From an uncultured Oscillospiraceae bacterium (GTDB lineage: Bacteria > Bacillota > Clostridia > Oscillospirales > Oscillospiraceae): a DNA stretch of 64,000 nt. The stretch covers positions 1 to 64,000 of the forward strand of contig CAJULM010000013.1 in assembly GCA_910587285.1 (NCBI GenBank). Direction: 5' to 3'. Below the pieces are notes generated by a model, which worked only from the letters and a program-made list of their open reading frames with translations, made no database searches and had not been told where the DNA came from. The number at the start of each line of letters is the position of its first letter. The first letter of the stretch is position 1. The position numbers were made by a program, and so were the translations under genes. Shown piece after piece: positions 31,141 to 39,804 of this stretch.

Positions 31141-31830
31141 GTGATTGACCGGGCCATCAGTTTAAAGGCCGGGCAGGCCGAGCTGCTGTACGCTTACATC
31201 GACGTGGAGCCTGTGGGCTTCAACCGGGGCTTTTTCACCGTAGACGTGCGCTATTTCTACCGTGTGACTGCCGACGCCTTTGTGGGCGCCGCTCGACCGG
31301 TGTCCATCTGTGGGCTGGCGGTGTTTGACAAGCGGGCCATTCTGTTTGGAAGCGAAGGCTCCGCGAAGGTGTTTTCCTCGAACAGCAGGGTGGACGACCT
31401 GGACGAGCAGAACCTGATGAGCACGAATCTGCCCATCGCAGTGGTCAATACCGTAGACCCCATTATCCTGAGTATGCGCCTGTCCGACCCCTGCGAGGGG
31501 CCGGTGTGCCCCTGCGGCGATGCGGCGGAGGTGCCTGCGGGCATTGCGGGCTGCTTCCCCGGGGAGCTGAACATGAGCGGCGAGGGCCGTCGGGTGTATG
31601 TCACCCTGGGCCAGTTCTCCATCATCCGCCTGGAGCGGGACAGCCAGCTGCTCATTCCCGCCTACGACTACTGTATGCCCAGCAAGGAGTGCAGCGCCGG
31701 CGGCGGCGAGGAGGATCCCTGCGCCATCTTCCGCCAGGTGCAGTTCCCCATGGAGGAGTTCTTCCCGCCCAACACCATTGCGCCTCCGGAGGGCTATCAG
31801 GAGACCAAAAACTACTGTACCTGTGGATAA
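31141..31830 (+). CDS. Conserved clostridial protein, apparently 5'-truncated by prophage
   Basis: The frame is open from 31072 and its first residues (SYDKDCVEDLRLYPTVSSQA) read like conserved protein, but there is no ATG, GTG or TTG before the GTG at 31141, which lacks a ribosome site. From 31141 the product has 229 residues, with RGFFTVDVRYFYRVTADAF and a Cys-rich stretch (CEGPVCPCGD) near residue 120, and ends with CTCG. It resembles a family of unknown function seen in sporulating Clostridia, from memory only. I infer that integration removed the native start. Confidence 0.6.
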   Translation: MIDRAISLKAGQAELLYAYIDVEPVGFNRGFFTVDVRYFYRVTADAFVGAARPVSICGLAVFDKRAILFGSEGSAKVFSSNSRVDDLDEQNLMSTNLPIAVVNTVDPIILSMRLSDPCEGPVCPCGDAAEVPAGIAGCFPGELNMSGEGRRVYVTLGQFSIIRLERDSQLLIPAYDYCMPSKECSAGGGEEDPCAIFRQVQFPMEEFFPPNTIAPPEGYQETKNYCTCG

Positions 31831-31837
31831 TTCACGG

Positions 31838-31875
31838 GAGCGGGACGGCTTATCCGTCCCGCTCTTTAATTTTTC
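31838..31875 (+). terminator. Rho-independent terminator
   Basis: GAGCGGGACGG and CCGTCCCGCTC form an 11-bp stem with a short loop, followed by TTTAATTTTT. It separates the truncated gene from murB. Confidence 0.9.
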
Positions 31876-31948
31876 ATGAAGGCTATTCTCTTTTTCGCCA
31901 AAACGTGGTAAAATAACAAAATATTAAGACCGCTGGGAGGGTCCTGCT

Positions 31949-32920
31949 ATGGATTGGAACAAGCTGTATGACCGCCTGAAGGCGAGGGCCCCGGCCCTGG
32001 AATTGCGCCGGGAGGAACCCATGTCCCGCCACACCTCCTTCCAGGTGGGCGGACCTGCGCCCATTATGGCCCTGCCCAAAAACGAGGACGAGGTGCAGCA
32101 GGTCCTGTCCGTGGCCGCGCTGGAGTTTGGCGTCAAGCCCTTCTTCATGGGCAGAGGCACCAACCTGCTGGTGTCCGATGCGGGGGCGGACCTGCTGGTG
32201 ATAAAAGCCTACGATGGCCTGAACCGGCTGGAGCTGCTGCCCGAAGGAGAGTGGCCCGGGCACCGTACCATCACCGCCGGGAGCGGCGTATCCCTGGCGC
32301 GGCTGGCCGGCTTTGCTCTGGAGTGCGGTCTCACCGGGTTGGAGTTCGCCCAGGGCATCCCCGGCAGCGTGGGGGGCGGCGTGTACATGAACGCCGGAGC
32401 CTACGGCGGGGAACTGGGGCAGGTGATCTCCAGCGTGTCCTGCGTGAGCTGTCCCTCCGAGGAAGATGTGCGGGAGTACATCAACCCTCAATTCTCATAC
32501 CGCCACAGCCAGTTCCAGGGGCAGGACGACTTTATTCTGCGGGCGAGCTTCTCGCTGAAACCGGGCGACCCCGCCGAAATCCGCGCGAAAATGGACGACT
32601 TTTCCCAGCGCCGCCGGGAAAAGCAGCCCCTGGAATACCCCAGCGCGGGCAGCACCTTCAAGCGCCCCACCCCGGTGGACGGGAAGCCCGTCTACGCCGC
32701 GGCCCTCATTGACCAGTGCGGGCTGAAGGGGATCGCCGTGGGCGGGGCCCAGGTGTCGGAGAAGCACGCGGGCTTTATCGTCAACTGCGGCGGGGCCACC
32801 TGTGATGATATTGTAACGCTGATGGCCCAGGTGCGGGAGCGGGTGTTCCGGGAGACGGGCGTCACCCTGGAGCCTGAGGTGCGTTATTTGGGGAAGGAGG
32901 GAGAACAGTGGAATTTCTGA
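31949..32920 (+). CDS. murB: UDP-N-acetylenolpyruvoylglucosamine reductase
   Basis: A 323-residue FAD enzyme of peptidoglycan synthesis that reduces UDP-GlcNAc-enolpyruvate to UDP-MurNAc. FFMGRGTNLLVSD and GIPGSVGGGVYMNAGAYGGE are the FAD-binding and catalytic-region motifs. PSAGSTFKRP near residue 232 carries the catalytic Ser, and the closing LEPEVRYLG the Glu. It starts the murB-rapZ-yvcK-whiA operon of Firmicutes and overlaps rapZ by 13 nt. A promoter with TAAAAT lies near 31,910. Confidence 0.96.
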   Translation: MDWNKLYDRLKARAPALELRREEPMSRHTSFQVGGPAPIMALPKNEDEVQQVLSVAALEFGVKPFFMGRGTNLLVSDAGADLLVIKAYDGLNRLELLPEGEWPGHRTITAGSGVSLARLAGFALECGLTGLEFAQGIPGSVGGGVYMNAGAYGGELGQVISSVSCVSCPSEEDVREYINPQFSYRHSQFQGQDDFILRASFSLKPGDPAEIRAKMDDFSQRRREKQPLEYPSAGSTFKRPTPVDGKPVYAAALIDQCGLKGIAVGGAQVSEKHAGFIVNCGGATCDDIVTLMAQVRERVFRETGVTLEPEVRYLGKEGEQWNF

Positions 32921-33771
32921 TTGTGTCCGGCCTGTCCGGGGCGGGCAAGTCCACCGTCATGTCCATCTTGGAGGACAGCGGCTATTTCTGCGTGGACAAT
33001 CTGCCCCCGGTGCTCATCCCCAAATTCGCCGAGCTGTGCATGGCGGGCACCGGGGCCTATGAGCAGGTGGCCATGGTGTGCGACATCCGGGGCGGAGAGA
33101 ACTTCGACGGTTTATTCGAGGCGATGGATTCCCTGAAGGCCATGCAGTTCCAGTATAAGGTATTGTTTGTGGACGCGGACGACGCCTCCATCATCAAGCG
33201 ATATAAGGAGACCCGGCGCAGCCATCCCCTCATGGGGGAGGCGGGCAGCCTGTCCCGGGCGGTGGAGCGGGAGCGGACGGCGATGGAGCCGGTGCGCGCC
33301 CACGCGGATTTCGTCATCACCACCACCTCGCTGCCGGTGCGCAAGCTGCGGGGGCAGGTGCTGGATATGTTCGCACCCAACCGAAAGAGTGTGAATGAAA
33401 TGAGCGTCACCGTCACCTCCTTTGGGTTCAAATACGGCCTGCCGCTGGAGGCGGACCTGGTATTTGACGTGCGTTTTCTGCCAAACCCCTTCTATATTGA
33501 GGAGCTGCGGCCCCAGACAGGGCTGGACAAGGGAGTGGCGGACTATGTATTTGCAAACCCCACCGCCCAGGAGCTGCTGGAGCGGCTGCGGGGGCTGATG
33601 GATTTTCTGCTGCCTCATTTCGTAGAGGAGGGCAAGAGCGCCCTGGTGATCGCCATCGGCTGCACAGGGGGCCGGCACCGCTCGGTGGCGGTGACTCACG
33701 CACTGTGCGAGTACATTCAGGGCTTGGGCTATGCCGCCGGTGAAACCCACCGGGACATGACGAGGGCGTAA
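32908..33771 (+). CDS. rapZ: RNase adapter / nucleotide-binding protein RapZ (YvcJ)
   Basis: A 287-residue P-loop protein. GLSGAGKST near residue 8 is Walker A, followed by DSGYFCVDNLPP. The C-terminal domain (IGCTGGRHRSVAVTHAL) is characteristic. In Gram-negatives RapZ controls GlmS through RNase E; in Bacillus YvcJ has GTPase activity and affects competence. Gene order with yvcK and whiA is conserved in Firmicutes. Confidence 0.95.
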   Translation: MEFLIVSGLSGAGKSTVMSILEDSGYFCVDNLPPVLIPKFAELCMAGTGAYEQVAMVCDIRGGENFDGLFEAMDSLKAMQFQYKVLFVDADDASIIKRYKETRRSHPLMGEAGSLSRAVERERTAMEPVRAHADFVITTTSLPVRKLRGQVLDMFAPNRKSVNEMSVTVTSFGFKYGLPLEADLVFDVRFLPNPFYIEELRPQTGLDKGVADYVFANPTAQELLERLRGLMDFLLPHFVEEGKSALVIAIGCTGGRHRSVAVTHALCEYIQGLGYAAGETHRDMTRA

Positions 33772-33772
33772 T

Positions 33773-34771
33773 ATGGGAGAATTGAAGCTGCGCAAGGGCC
33801 CCGCCATTGTGGCCCTGGGCGGCGGCCACGGGCTGTCCGCCATTTTGCGGGGACTGAAGCTGTACACCGACGACCTCACCGCCATTGTCACCGTGGCCGA
33901 CGACGGCGGCGGCTCGGGCGTGCTGCGGGAGGACCTGGGGATGCCTCCGCCGGGGGACATCCGCAACTGCATGGAGGCGCTGGCGGACACAGAGTCGCTG
34001 ATGCAGCAACTGCTGGCGTACCGCTTTCCAGACGGGCGGCTGGCGGGGCAGGCCTTTGGCAACCTGCTGCTGGCCGCGCTGGCCGGCATTTCCGATTCCT
34101 TTGACCAGGCGGTGGCTCGGATGAGCCAGGTGCTGGCCATCTCCGGGCGCATTTTGCCCGTGACCAACGCCAATGTTCAGCTGGAGGCGGCCTTTGAAAA
34201 CGGCTCCAGCGTTCGGGGGGAATCCCGCATTTCCGCCGCAAAAAAAGAGCAGAACTGCCGCATTCACCACGTGCGCCTGCTGCCGGAGCACACCCCAGCC
34301 TTGCCTGAGGCGGTGGAGGCCATCCGCAAGGCGGATGTCATTCTTCTGGGGCCGGGGAGCCTGTATACCAGTGTGATTCCCAATCTTTTGGTGGACGGCA
34401 TTTCGGAGGCTATTTCGGACAGCGGCGCGCTGAAAATCTATGTGTGCAATATCATGACCCAGGACGGGGAGACGGAGGGGATGACGGCGCAGGACCACGT
34501 GGCCGCCCTTTTGGAGCACGGCGGGCCGAGGCTGGTGGACTTGTGCCTGTGCAATTCCGACCCCATTGGTCCGGCGCTGCTGGAGCGTTACTCTGCCGAG
34601 GACGCGGAGCCCATGCGGGTGGACCGGCGGGAGATGGAGCTGCTGGGGGCGGAGGTGGTGTTCCGGCCGCTGATGGATTTGGACTGCGGTTATGCCCGCC
34701 ACTCCGGGGTGAAGGTGGCCCGGGCAGTGGTGGAGCTTTACCAGCAGCGGGCGGATACCAAAATTTTTTGA
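33773..34771 (+). CDS. yvcK: Gluconeogenesis factor YvcK (CofD-like)
   Basis: A 332-residue protein. ALGGGHGLSAILRGLK near residue 12 and VADDGGGSGVLRED near residue 42 are the UDP-sugar-binding motifs of YvcK/CofD-fold proteins. LLGPGSLYTSVIPNLLV near residue 195 is conserved. YvcK binds UDP-GlcNAc, is needed for growth on gluconeogenic substrates and influences cell-wall enzyme placement. It starts 1 nt after rapZ. Confidence 0.95.
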   Translation: MGELKLRKGPAIVALGGGHGLSAILRGLKLYTDDLTAIVTVADDGGGSGVLREDLGMPPPGDIRNCMEALADTESLMQQLLAYRFPDGRLAGQAFGNLLLAALAGISDSFDQAVARMSQVLAISGRILPVTNANVQLEAAFENGSSVRGESRISAAKKEQNCRIHHVRLLPEHTPALPEAVEAIRKADVILLGPGSLYTSVIPNLLVDGISEAISDSGALKIYVCNIMTQDGETEGMTAQDHVAALLEHGGPRLVDLCLCNSDPIGPALLERYSAEDAEPMRVDRREMELLGAEVVFRPLMDLDCGYARHSGVKVARAVVELYQQRADTKIF

Positions 34772-34794
34772 TTGATGGAAAGGAGGAGGGGGCC

Positions 34795-35727
34795 GTGGCC
34801 TTTTCTGCCAATGTGAAGCAGGAGCTGTGCCGGCAGCGGGTGGGCCGCCGGTGCTGCGCCCAGGCGGAGGCCTACGGCATTCTCTTGTTTTGCAGTATAT
34901 TTCACACGCGCCAGGCCCGGATTGTCACCGAGTGCTCCGCGCTGAAGGAGCGGCTGCCCGTCCTGTTCCACAGGGCATTTCAGGTATCCTTCGACCAGCT
35001 CCCGGAGACGGGGGAGGGAAAGGGAGCTTTTTTGATTGAGGAGCCAGGCAAGCTGAAGGCTGTTTTCGATGCGTTTGACCTGGAGTGGGACAGCTCGGTG
35101 TCCCTGCACATCAACTTAGCCCGGCTGGAGGAGGAGCACTGCCGTACCGCCTTTCTTCGGGGGGTGTTTTTGGCAGGGGGGTCGGTGACAGACCCCATGA
35201 AGGGCTACCACCTGGAGATGGCCACCTCCCACTACCACGTGGGGAGGGAGCTGCCCGCCCTGCTGCGGGAGGCGGGCTTCGAGCCGAAGGAGACGGACCG
35301 GAAGGGGAACCGGGTAATCTACTTCAAGCAGAGCGACCACATCGAGGACTACTTGACCTTTTTAGGCGCGCCGGTGTCCGCCATGGAGGTGATGGCGGCG
35401 AAAATCGAGCGGGACCTGCGGGGGAGCGTCAACCGCCAGGTAAACTGCGACAGCGCAAACCTGGACAAAACTGTGGCGGCGGCCCGGGAGCAGCTGGCGG
35501 TGATTGAGCGCTTGCAGGAGGCGGACCGGCTGGACTGCCTGCCGGACAAGCTCAAGGAGGCGGCGCGGCTCAGAATGGAGCACCCGGAGCTGAATCTGAG
35601 CCAGCTGGCGGCGCTGTGCGACCCGCCGGTGAGCAAGTCGGCGCTGAACCACCGGATGCGGAAGCTGGTGGAGCTGGCGGGAAGTGCGGAGCAGCCGTCT
35701 GCAAAGCGTGACAAAGGAGAGGGTTAG
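34795..35727 (+). CDS. whiA: DNA-binding protein WhiA
   Basis: A 310-residue protein starting at GTG behind GGAGGAGGGG. It combines a LAGLIDADG-like N-terminal fold (FLRGVFLAGGSVTDP near residue 115) with a C-terminal helix-turn-helix (HPELNLSQLAALCDPPVSKSALNHRMRKL). WhiA controls sporulation genes in actinomycetes and cell division/chromosome segregation in Bacillus. It is the usual partner of yvcK. Confidence 0.95.
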   Translation: MAFSANVKQELCRQRVGRRCCAQAEAYGILLFCSIFHTRQARIVTECSALKERLPVLFHRAFQVSFDQLPETGEGKGAFLIEEPGKLKAVFDAFDLEWDSSVSLHINLARLEEEHCRTAFLRGVFLAGGSVTDPMKGYHLEMATSHYHVGRELPALLREAGFEPKETDRKGNRVIYFKQSDHIEDYLTFLGAPVSAMEVMAAKIERDLRGSVNRQVNCDSANLDKTVAAAREQLAVIERLQEADRLDCLPDKLKEAARLRMEHPELNLSQLAALCDPPVSKSALNHRMRKLVELAGSAEQPSAKRDKGEG

Positions 35728-35730
35728 GCC

Positions 35731-36306
35731 ATGAGACGGTATGAGCTCCACAGCAGCCTGCCTCCGGCGAAATTGAGGGACAAGCTGGATTTGGAAGTCC
35801 GGGTACAAAACAGCCTGCACAAGAAGGCGTGTAAGGTGGCTCTGAACTGGAAGAAGGAAAACCGTTTTACGGTCTGCAGGATGAATTATGGGAGCATTTC
35901 CGGGACGTATGGAGCCGTGGGGGCGGAGCACAGGCGGGTTTTTCTGAGCGCCGGCGTGAGCGAGGGCAAATCTGTAGGCTTCTCTCCCGTGTATTGCGGA
36001 CAGATTGCCCCTAATGAAGCAGGCAGCGTGATTTCCGGCTACTTCCGGCAGCCCCTATGGGGCTGGGCCGTGATTGTCGGCGGGGTATATGGCTTGGGAC
36101 TTATCTCCTGCGCCGCAGCGGGGCAATATTGGATATATGTGATCGTCCTGATTCTGGGCATCCCGATGCTCCGAGACTTTTTGTTTCCGGAACGAACAAA
36201 AAGCGCCGGAGAGCTGTGGGATGCGCTGGAATGCCTGATAGAAACGGTTGACGGACTTGCGGCGGAAGAATTGAAACAGAAGAAAGACGAACAAATTGAG
36301 GAGTGA
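35731..36306 (+). CDS. Unknown membrane protein between whiA and dnaE
   Basis: A 191-residue protein. The first 110 residues are basic and beta-rich. Two hydrophobic helices follow (LWGWAVIVGGVYGLGLISCAA and YWIYVIVLILGIPMLRDFLF), and the C-terminus is a charged helix. It starts 3 nt after whiA and ends a few bases before dnaE, so it belongs to the operon. No family recognised. Confidence 0.7.
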   Translation: MRRYELHSSLPPAKLRDKLDLEVRVQNSLHKKACKVALNWKKENRFTVCRMNYGSISGTYGAVGAEHRRVFLSAGVSEGKSVGFSPVYCGQIAPNEAGSVISGYFRQPLWGWAVIVGGVYGLGLISCAAAGQYWIYVIVLILGIPMLRDFLFPERTKSAGELWDALECLIETVDGLAAEELKQKKDEQIEE

Positions 36307-36311
36307 CCACC

Positions 36312-39300
36312 ATGCCCTTTACCCACTTACATCTCCACACTGAATACTCCCTTCTGGACGGCGCCTGCCGCATTGAGCAGCTGATACAGCGGGTGAAGGC
36401 GCTGGGCCAGTCCGCCGTGGCCATCACCGACCACGGGGTGATGTACGGCGTCATCGACTTCTACCGGGCCTGCAAGGCGGCGGGGGTGAAGCCTGTCGTC
36501 GGATGCGAGGTCTATGTGGCCCCTCGGACCAGGTTTGACCGGGTGCACGAGCTGGACGGCTCCGCCCGGCATTTGGTGCTGCTGTGCCGGAACGAGCAGG
36601 GCTACCGAAATTTGAGCTACATGGTGTCCATGGCCTTTACCGAGGGCTTTTATATCAAGCCCAGGATTGATATGGACCTTTTGCGCCAGCACAGCGAGGG
36701 ACTGATCGCGTTGTCCGCCTGTCTGGCGGGGGAGATTCCCAGGCGGCTGCGGAACGGGGACTACGAGGGGGCAAAGGCCCACGCCCTGGAAATGCGGGAG
36801 CTGTTTGGGGAGGATGGGTACTATCTGGAAATCCAGGACCACAAAATCCCCGAGCAGCAGGTGGTCAACGCGGGGATCATCCGCTTGAGCCAGGAGACCG
36901 GCATCCCCATGGTGGCCACCAACGACTGCCATTACCTCACCCGGGAGGACGCGGAGATGCAGGATGTGCTCATGTGCGTCCAGACGGGGAAGCTGGTGGA
37001 GGACGCCGACCGGATGCGGTTTGAGACGGACGAGTTTTATGTCAAAAGCGAGGAGGAGATGCGCGCCCTCTTTCCCAACTGCCCGGAGGCCATTGACAAC
37101 ACGCAGAAGATTGTGGACGCGTGCACGGTGGAGTTTGAGTTTGGCACGTATCATCTGCCTGAGTTCAAGCTCCCCCAGGGCTGGAAGGATTCCCCGGCCT
37201 ATCTGCGCCATCTGTGCGAGGAGGGGTTTGCCCGGCGCTATCCCAATGGCGGGGAGAATGAGCGCAGGCAGATGGACTATGAGCTGGGCATCATCCAGCA
37301 GATGGGCTTTGTGGACTACTTCCTGATTGTGTCCGATTTTATCGGCTATGCCAAACGGCAGGGGATTCCGGTAGGCCCGGGGCGGGGGTCCGGGGCGGGG
37401 TCCATCGTGGCCTACTGCCTGAGCATTACCGATGTGGACCCCATGAAATACAGCCTGATTTTCGAGCGGTTTTTAAATCCTGAGCGGGTGACTATGCCTG
37501 ATTTTGATGTGGATTTCTGCATCCGGCGGAGGCAGGAAGTGATTGACTATGTCTCTCAGAAGTACGGAAAGGACCACGTGGTGCAGATTGTCACCTTCGG
37601 CACCATGAAGGCCAAGGCCGCCATCCGCGACGTGGGGCGGGTGCTCAACTTCCCCTATGCCGAAGTGGATAACATCGCCAAGCAGGTGCCCTTTGACCCG
37701 AAGATGACACTGGATAAGGCGCTGGTGCTGTCCACGAGATTGAGCGATCTGTACAAGGGAGACGAGCGAGTAAAGCGGCTGGTGGACATGGCCCGGAAGA
37801 TCGAGGGAATGCCCCGCAACGCCTCGACCCACGCGGCGGGCGTGGTGATCACCAAGCGCCCGGTATACGAGTATGTCCCGCTGGCGACCAACGACGGCCA
37901 GCCGGTGACGCAGTATACCATGGTCACCATTGAGGAATTGGGCCTGCTGAAAATGGACTTTTTGGGTCTGCGAAACCTGACCATTTTGGACGACGCGGTA
38001 AAAATGGTACAAAAGACCCAGCCTGGCTTTAAGCTGGAGGATATTCCGGACGACGACCAGGAGGTCTATCAAATGCTGTCCGATGGCCGCACCTCCGGCG
38101 TGTTCCAGATGGAGTCGGCGGGGATGACCGGCGTGTGCGTTGGGTTGAAGCCCAAAAGCATTGAGGATATCTGCGCCATTATCGCCCTGTACCGTCCTGG
38201 TCCCATGGAGTCCATTCCCCGGTTTTTGGCCTGCGCCCAGGACCCAAAGCTGGTGGTCTATAAGCATCCGGCGCTGGAATCCATTTTGTCCAATACCTAT
38301 GGCTGCATTGTGTACCAGGAGCAGGTCATTGAGATTTTCCGCCGCCTGGCGGGGTATTCTCTGGGGCAGGCGGACCTGGTGCGCCGGGCGATGAGCAAGA
38401 AAAAGGAAAAAGACGTTCAGCGGGAGCGGACGTTTTTCATCCACGGCGACCCTGAGCGAAATATCGCCGGGTGCGAGGCCAACGGCATCCCGGCGGCGGT
38501 GGCGGAATCCATCTATAATGAGATCAACGATTTCGCCCACTATGCCTTTAATAAATCACATTCCATGGCCTACGCCATTGTGGCCTATCAGACGGCGTGG
38601 TTCAAGTACCGCTATCCCAGGGAGTATATGGCGGCCCTGCTCACTTCGGTGCTGGATTCCCAGGACAAGGTGGCGGAGTATATCGCCGAGTGCAAGGAGA
38701 ACGGCATTGCGCTGCTGCCGCCGGACATCAACGAGTCGGGCGCGGCGTTTACCGTGTCGGGAAGCAATATCCGATTTGGGCTGGCGGCGCTGAAGGGGGT
38801 GGGGCTGGGCTTCACCAACGCGGTGCTGGACGAGCGGGAGCGGAGCGGCCCCTTTGCCTCCTTTGCGGAGTTCTGCTCCCGGATGTATGAGTGCGATTTG
38901 AACAAACGGGTGCTGGAAAGCTTGATTCGCTCCGGGTCCTTTGACAGCATGGGCTGCCGCCGTTCCCAACTGCTCAAGGTGTACGAGCAGGTGGTAGATT
39001 CCATCAGCCGGGACCGGCGAAAAAATCTGGAAGGTCAATTTGACCTGTTTGGCGGCGGGGGGGAGACGGCATCGGTGCCGGAGGTGACGCTTCCCGACAT
39101 TCCGGAGTTCTCCCGCGGGGAATTGATGGCGATGGAGAAGGAGACCACAGGGCTGTATCTGTCGGGGCATCCCATGGACGAATACCGTAAACAGGTTCAG
39201 AAATACGGAGCTGTGCCGATTTCTGCGGTGATGACGGCAGACGAGGAAGCCGGTTCTTCTCAATATGGAGACGGAGCGCAGGTTACGCTGGCGGGTGTGG

Positions 39301-39785
39301 CGGCGTCTGTGCGGACCAAAACCACAAAAAACAACTCAATGATGGCCTACGTGATGCTGGAGGATGCCACCGGCTCTATTGAGCTTTTGGTTTTCTCCCG
39401 CGTGCTGTCGGAGAGCGGGGCGTATCTAAAAGCGAATGTTCCGATTGTGGTGACGGGCAGGGTGTCAATTCGGGACGAGAAGTCGCCGCAGCTGATGGTG
39501 GACCGGGTAGCGCCCCTGTCCGGCCAGAGGCAGCCCGCGGCTGCGGCCGGAGAAAATCAGGTGCTGTGGATTAAGCTGCCGGACAGCGGCCAATCCTTTG
39601 CCTGGTTAAAGAAGCTGTTGGGGATGTTTCCCGGCGACTCGGAGATGATAGTCTATCTTGCGGACAGCGGTCGAAGGCTCAAAAGCCACGGGCTGCTCCA
39701 CGAGGCGCTGCTGGCGGAGCTTCGTGAGACGCTGGGAGAGAAAAATGTAGTGCTGAAGGAAAAGCGGGCCGAAGCGGGAGCGTAG
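36312..39785 (+). CDS. dnaE: DNA polymerase III alpha subunit (DnaE)
   Basis: A 1157-residue replicative polymerase of the DnaE type. The N-terminal PHP domain starts HLHLHTEYSLLDG. The polymerase active-site block MPDFDVDFCIRRR lies near residue 397 and GPGRGSGAGSIVAYCL near residue 355. The C-terminal OB fold (VTLAGVAASVRTK) lies near residue 990. In Firmicutes it extends primers made at the fork before PolC takes over. Start chosen at ATG 36312 with GAGGAG upstream. No intein seen. Confidence 0.97.
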   Translation: MPFTHLHLHTEYSLLDGACRIEQLIQRVKALGQSAVAITDHGVMYGVIDFYRACKAAGVKPVVGCEVYVAPRTRFDRVHELDGSARHLVLLCRNEQGYRNLSYMVSMAFTEGFYIKPRIDMDLLRQHSEGLIALSACLAGEIPRRLRNGDYEGAKAHALEMRELFGEDGYYLEIQDHKIPEQQVVNAGIIRLSQETGIPMVATNDCHYLTREDAEMQDVLMCVQTGKLVEDADRMRFETDEFYVKSEEEMRALFPNCPEAIDNTQKIVDACTVEFEFGTYHLPEFKLPQGWKDSPAYLRHLCEEGFARRYPNGGENERRQMDYELGIIQQMGFVDYFLIVSDFIGYAKRQGIPVGPGRGSGAGSIVAYCLSITDVDPMKYSLIFERFLNPERVTMPDFDVDFCIRRRQEVIDYVSQKYGKDHVVQIVTFGTMKAKAAIRDVGRVLNFPYAEVDNIAKQVPFDPKMTLDKALVLSTRLSDLYKGDERVKRLVDMARKIEGMPRNASTHAAGVVITKRPVYEYVPLATNDGQPVTQYTMVTIEELGLLKMDFLGLRNLTILDDAVKMVQKTQPGFKLEDIPDDDQEVYQMLSDGRTSGVFQMESAGMTGVCVGLKPKSIEDICAIIALYRPGPMESIPRFLACAQDPKLVVYKHPALESILSNTYGCIVYQEQVIEIFRRLAGYSLGQADLVRRAMSKKKEKDVQRERTFFIHGDPERNIAGCEANGIPAAVAESIYNEINDFAHYAFNKSHSMAYAIVAYQTAWFKYRYPREYMAALLTSVLDSQDKVAEYIAECKENGIALLPPDINESGAAFTVSGSNIRFGLAALKGVGLGFTNAVLDERERSGPFASFAEFCSRMYECDLNKRVLESLIRSGSFDSMGCRRSQLLKVYEQVVDSISRDRRKNLEGQFDLFGGGGETASVPEVTLPDIPEFSRGELMAMEKETTGLYLSGHPMDEYRKQVQKYGAVPISAVMTADEEAGSSQYGDGAQVTLAGVAASVRTKTTKNNSMMAYVMLEDATGSIELLVFSRVLSESGAYLKANVPIVVTGRVSIRDEKSPQLMVDRVAPLSGQRQPAAAAGENQVLWIKLPDSGQSFAWLKKLLGMFPGDSEMIVYLADSGRRLKSHGLLHEALLAELRETLGEKNVVLKEKRAEAGA

Positions 39786-39804
39786 GACGGCCCAAGGAGA
39801 GGCT

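Noticed and set aside
36327..38540. Long minus-strand frames opposite dnaE
   Set aside because: Shadows of the dnaE reading frame with biased composition.
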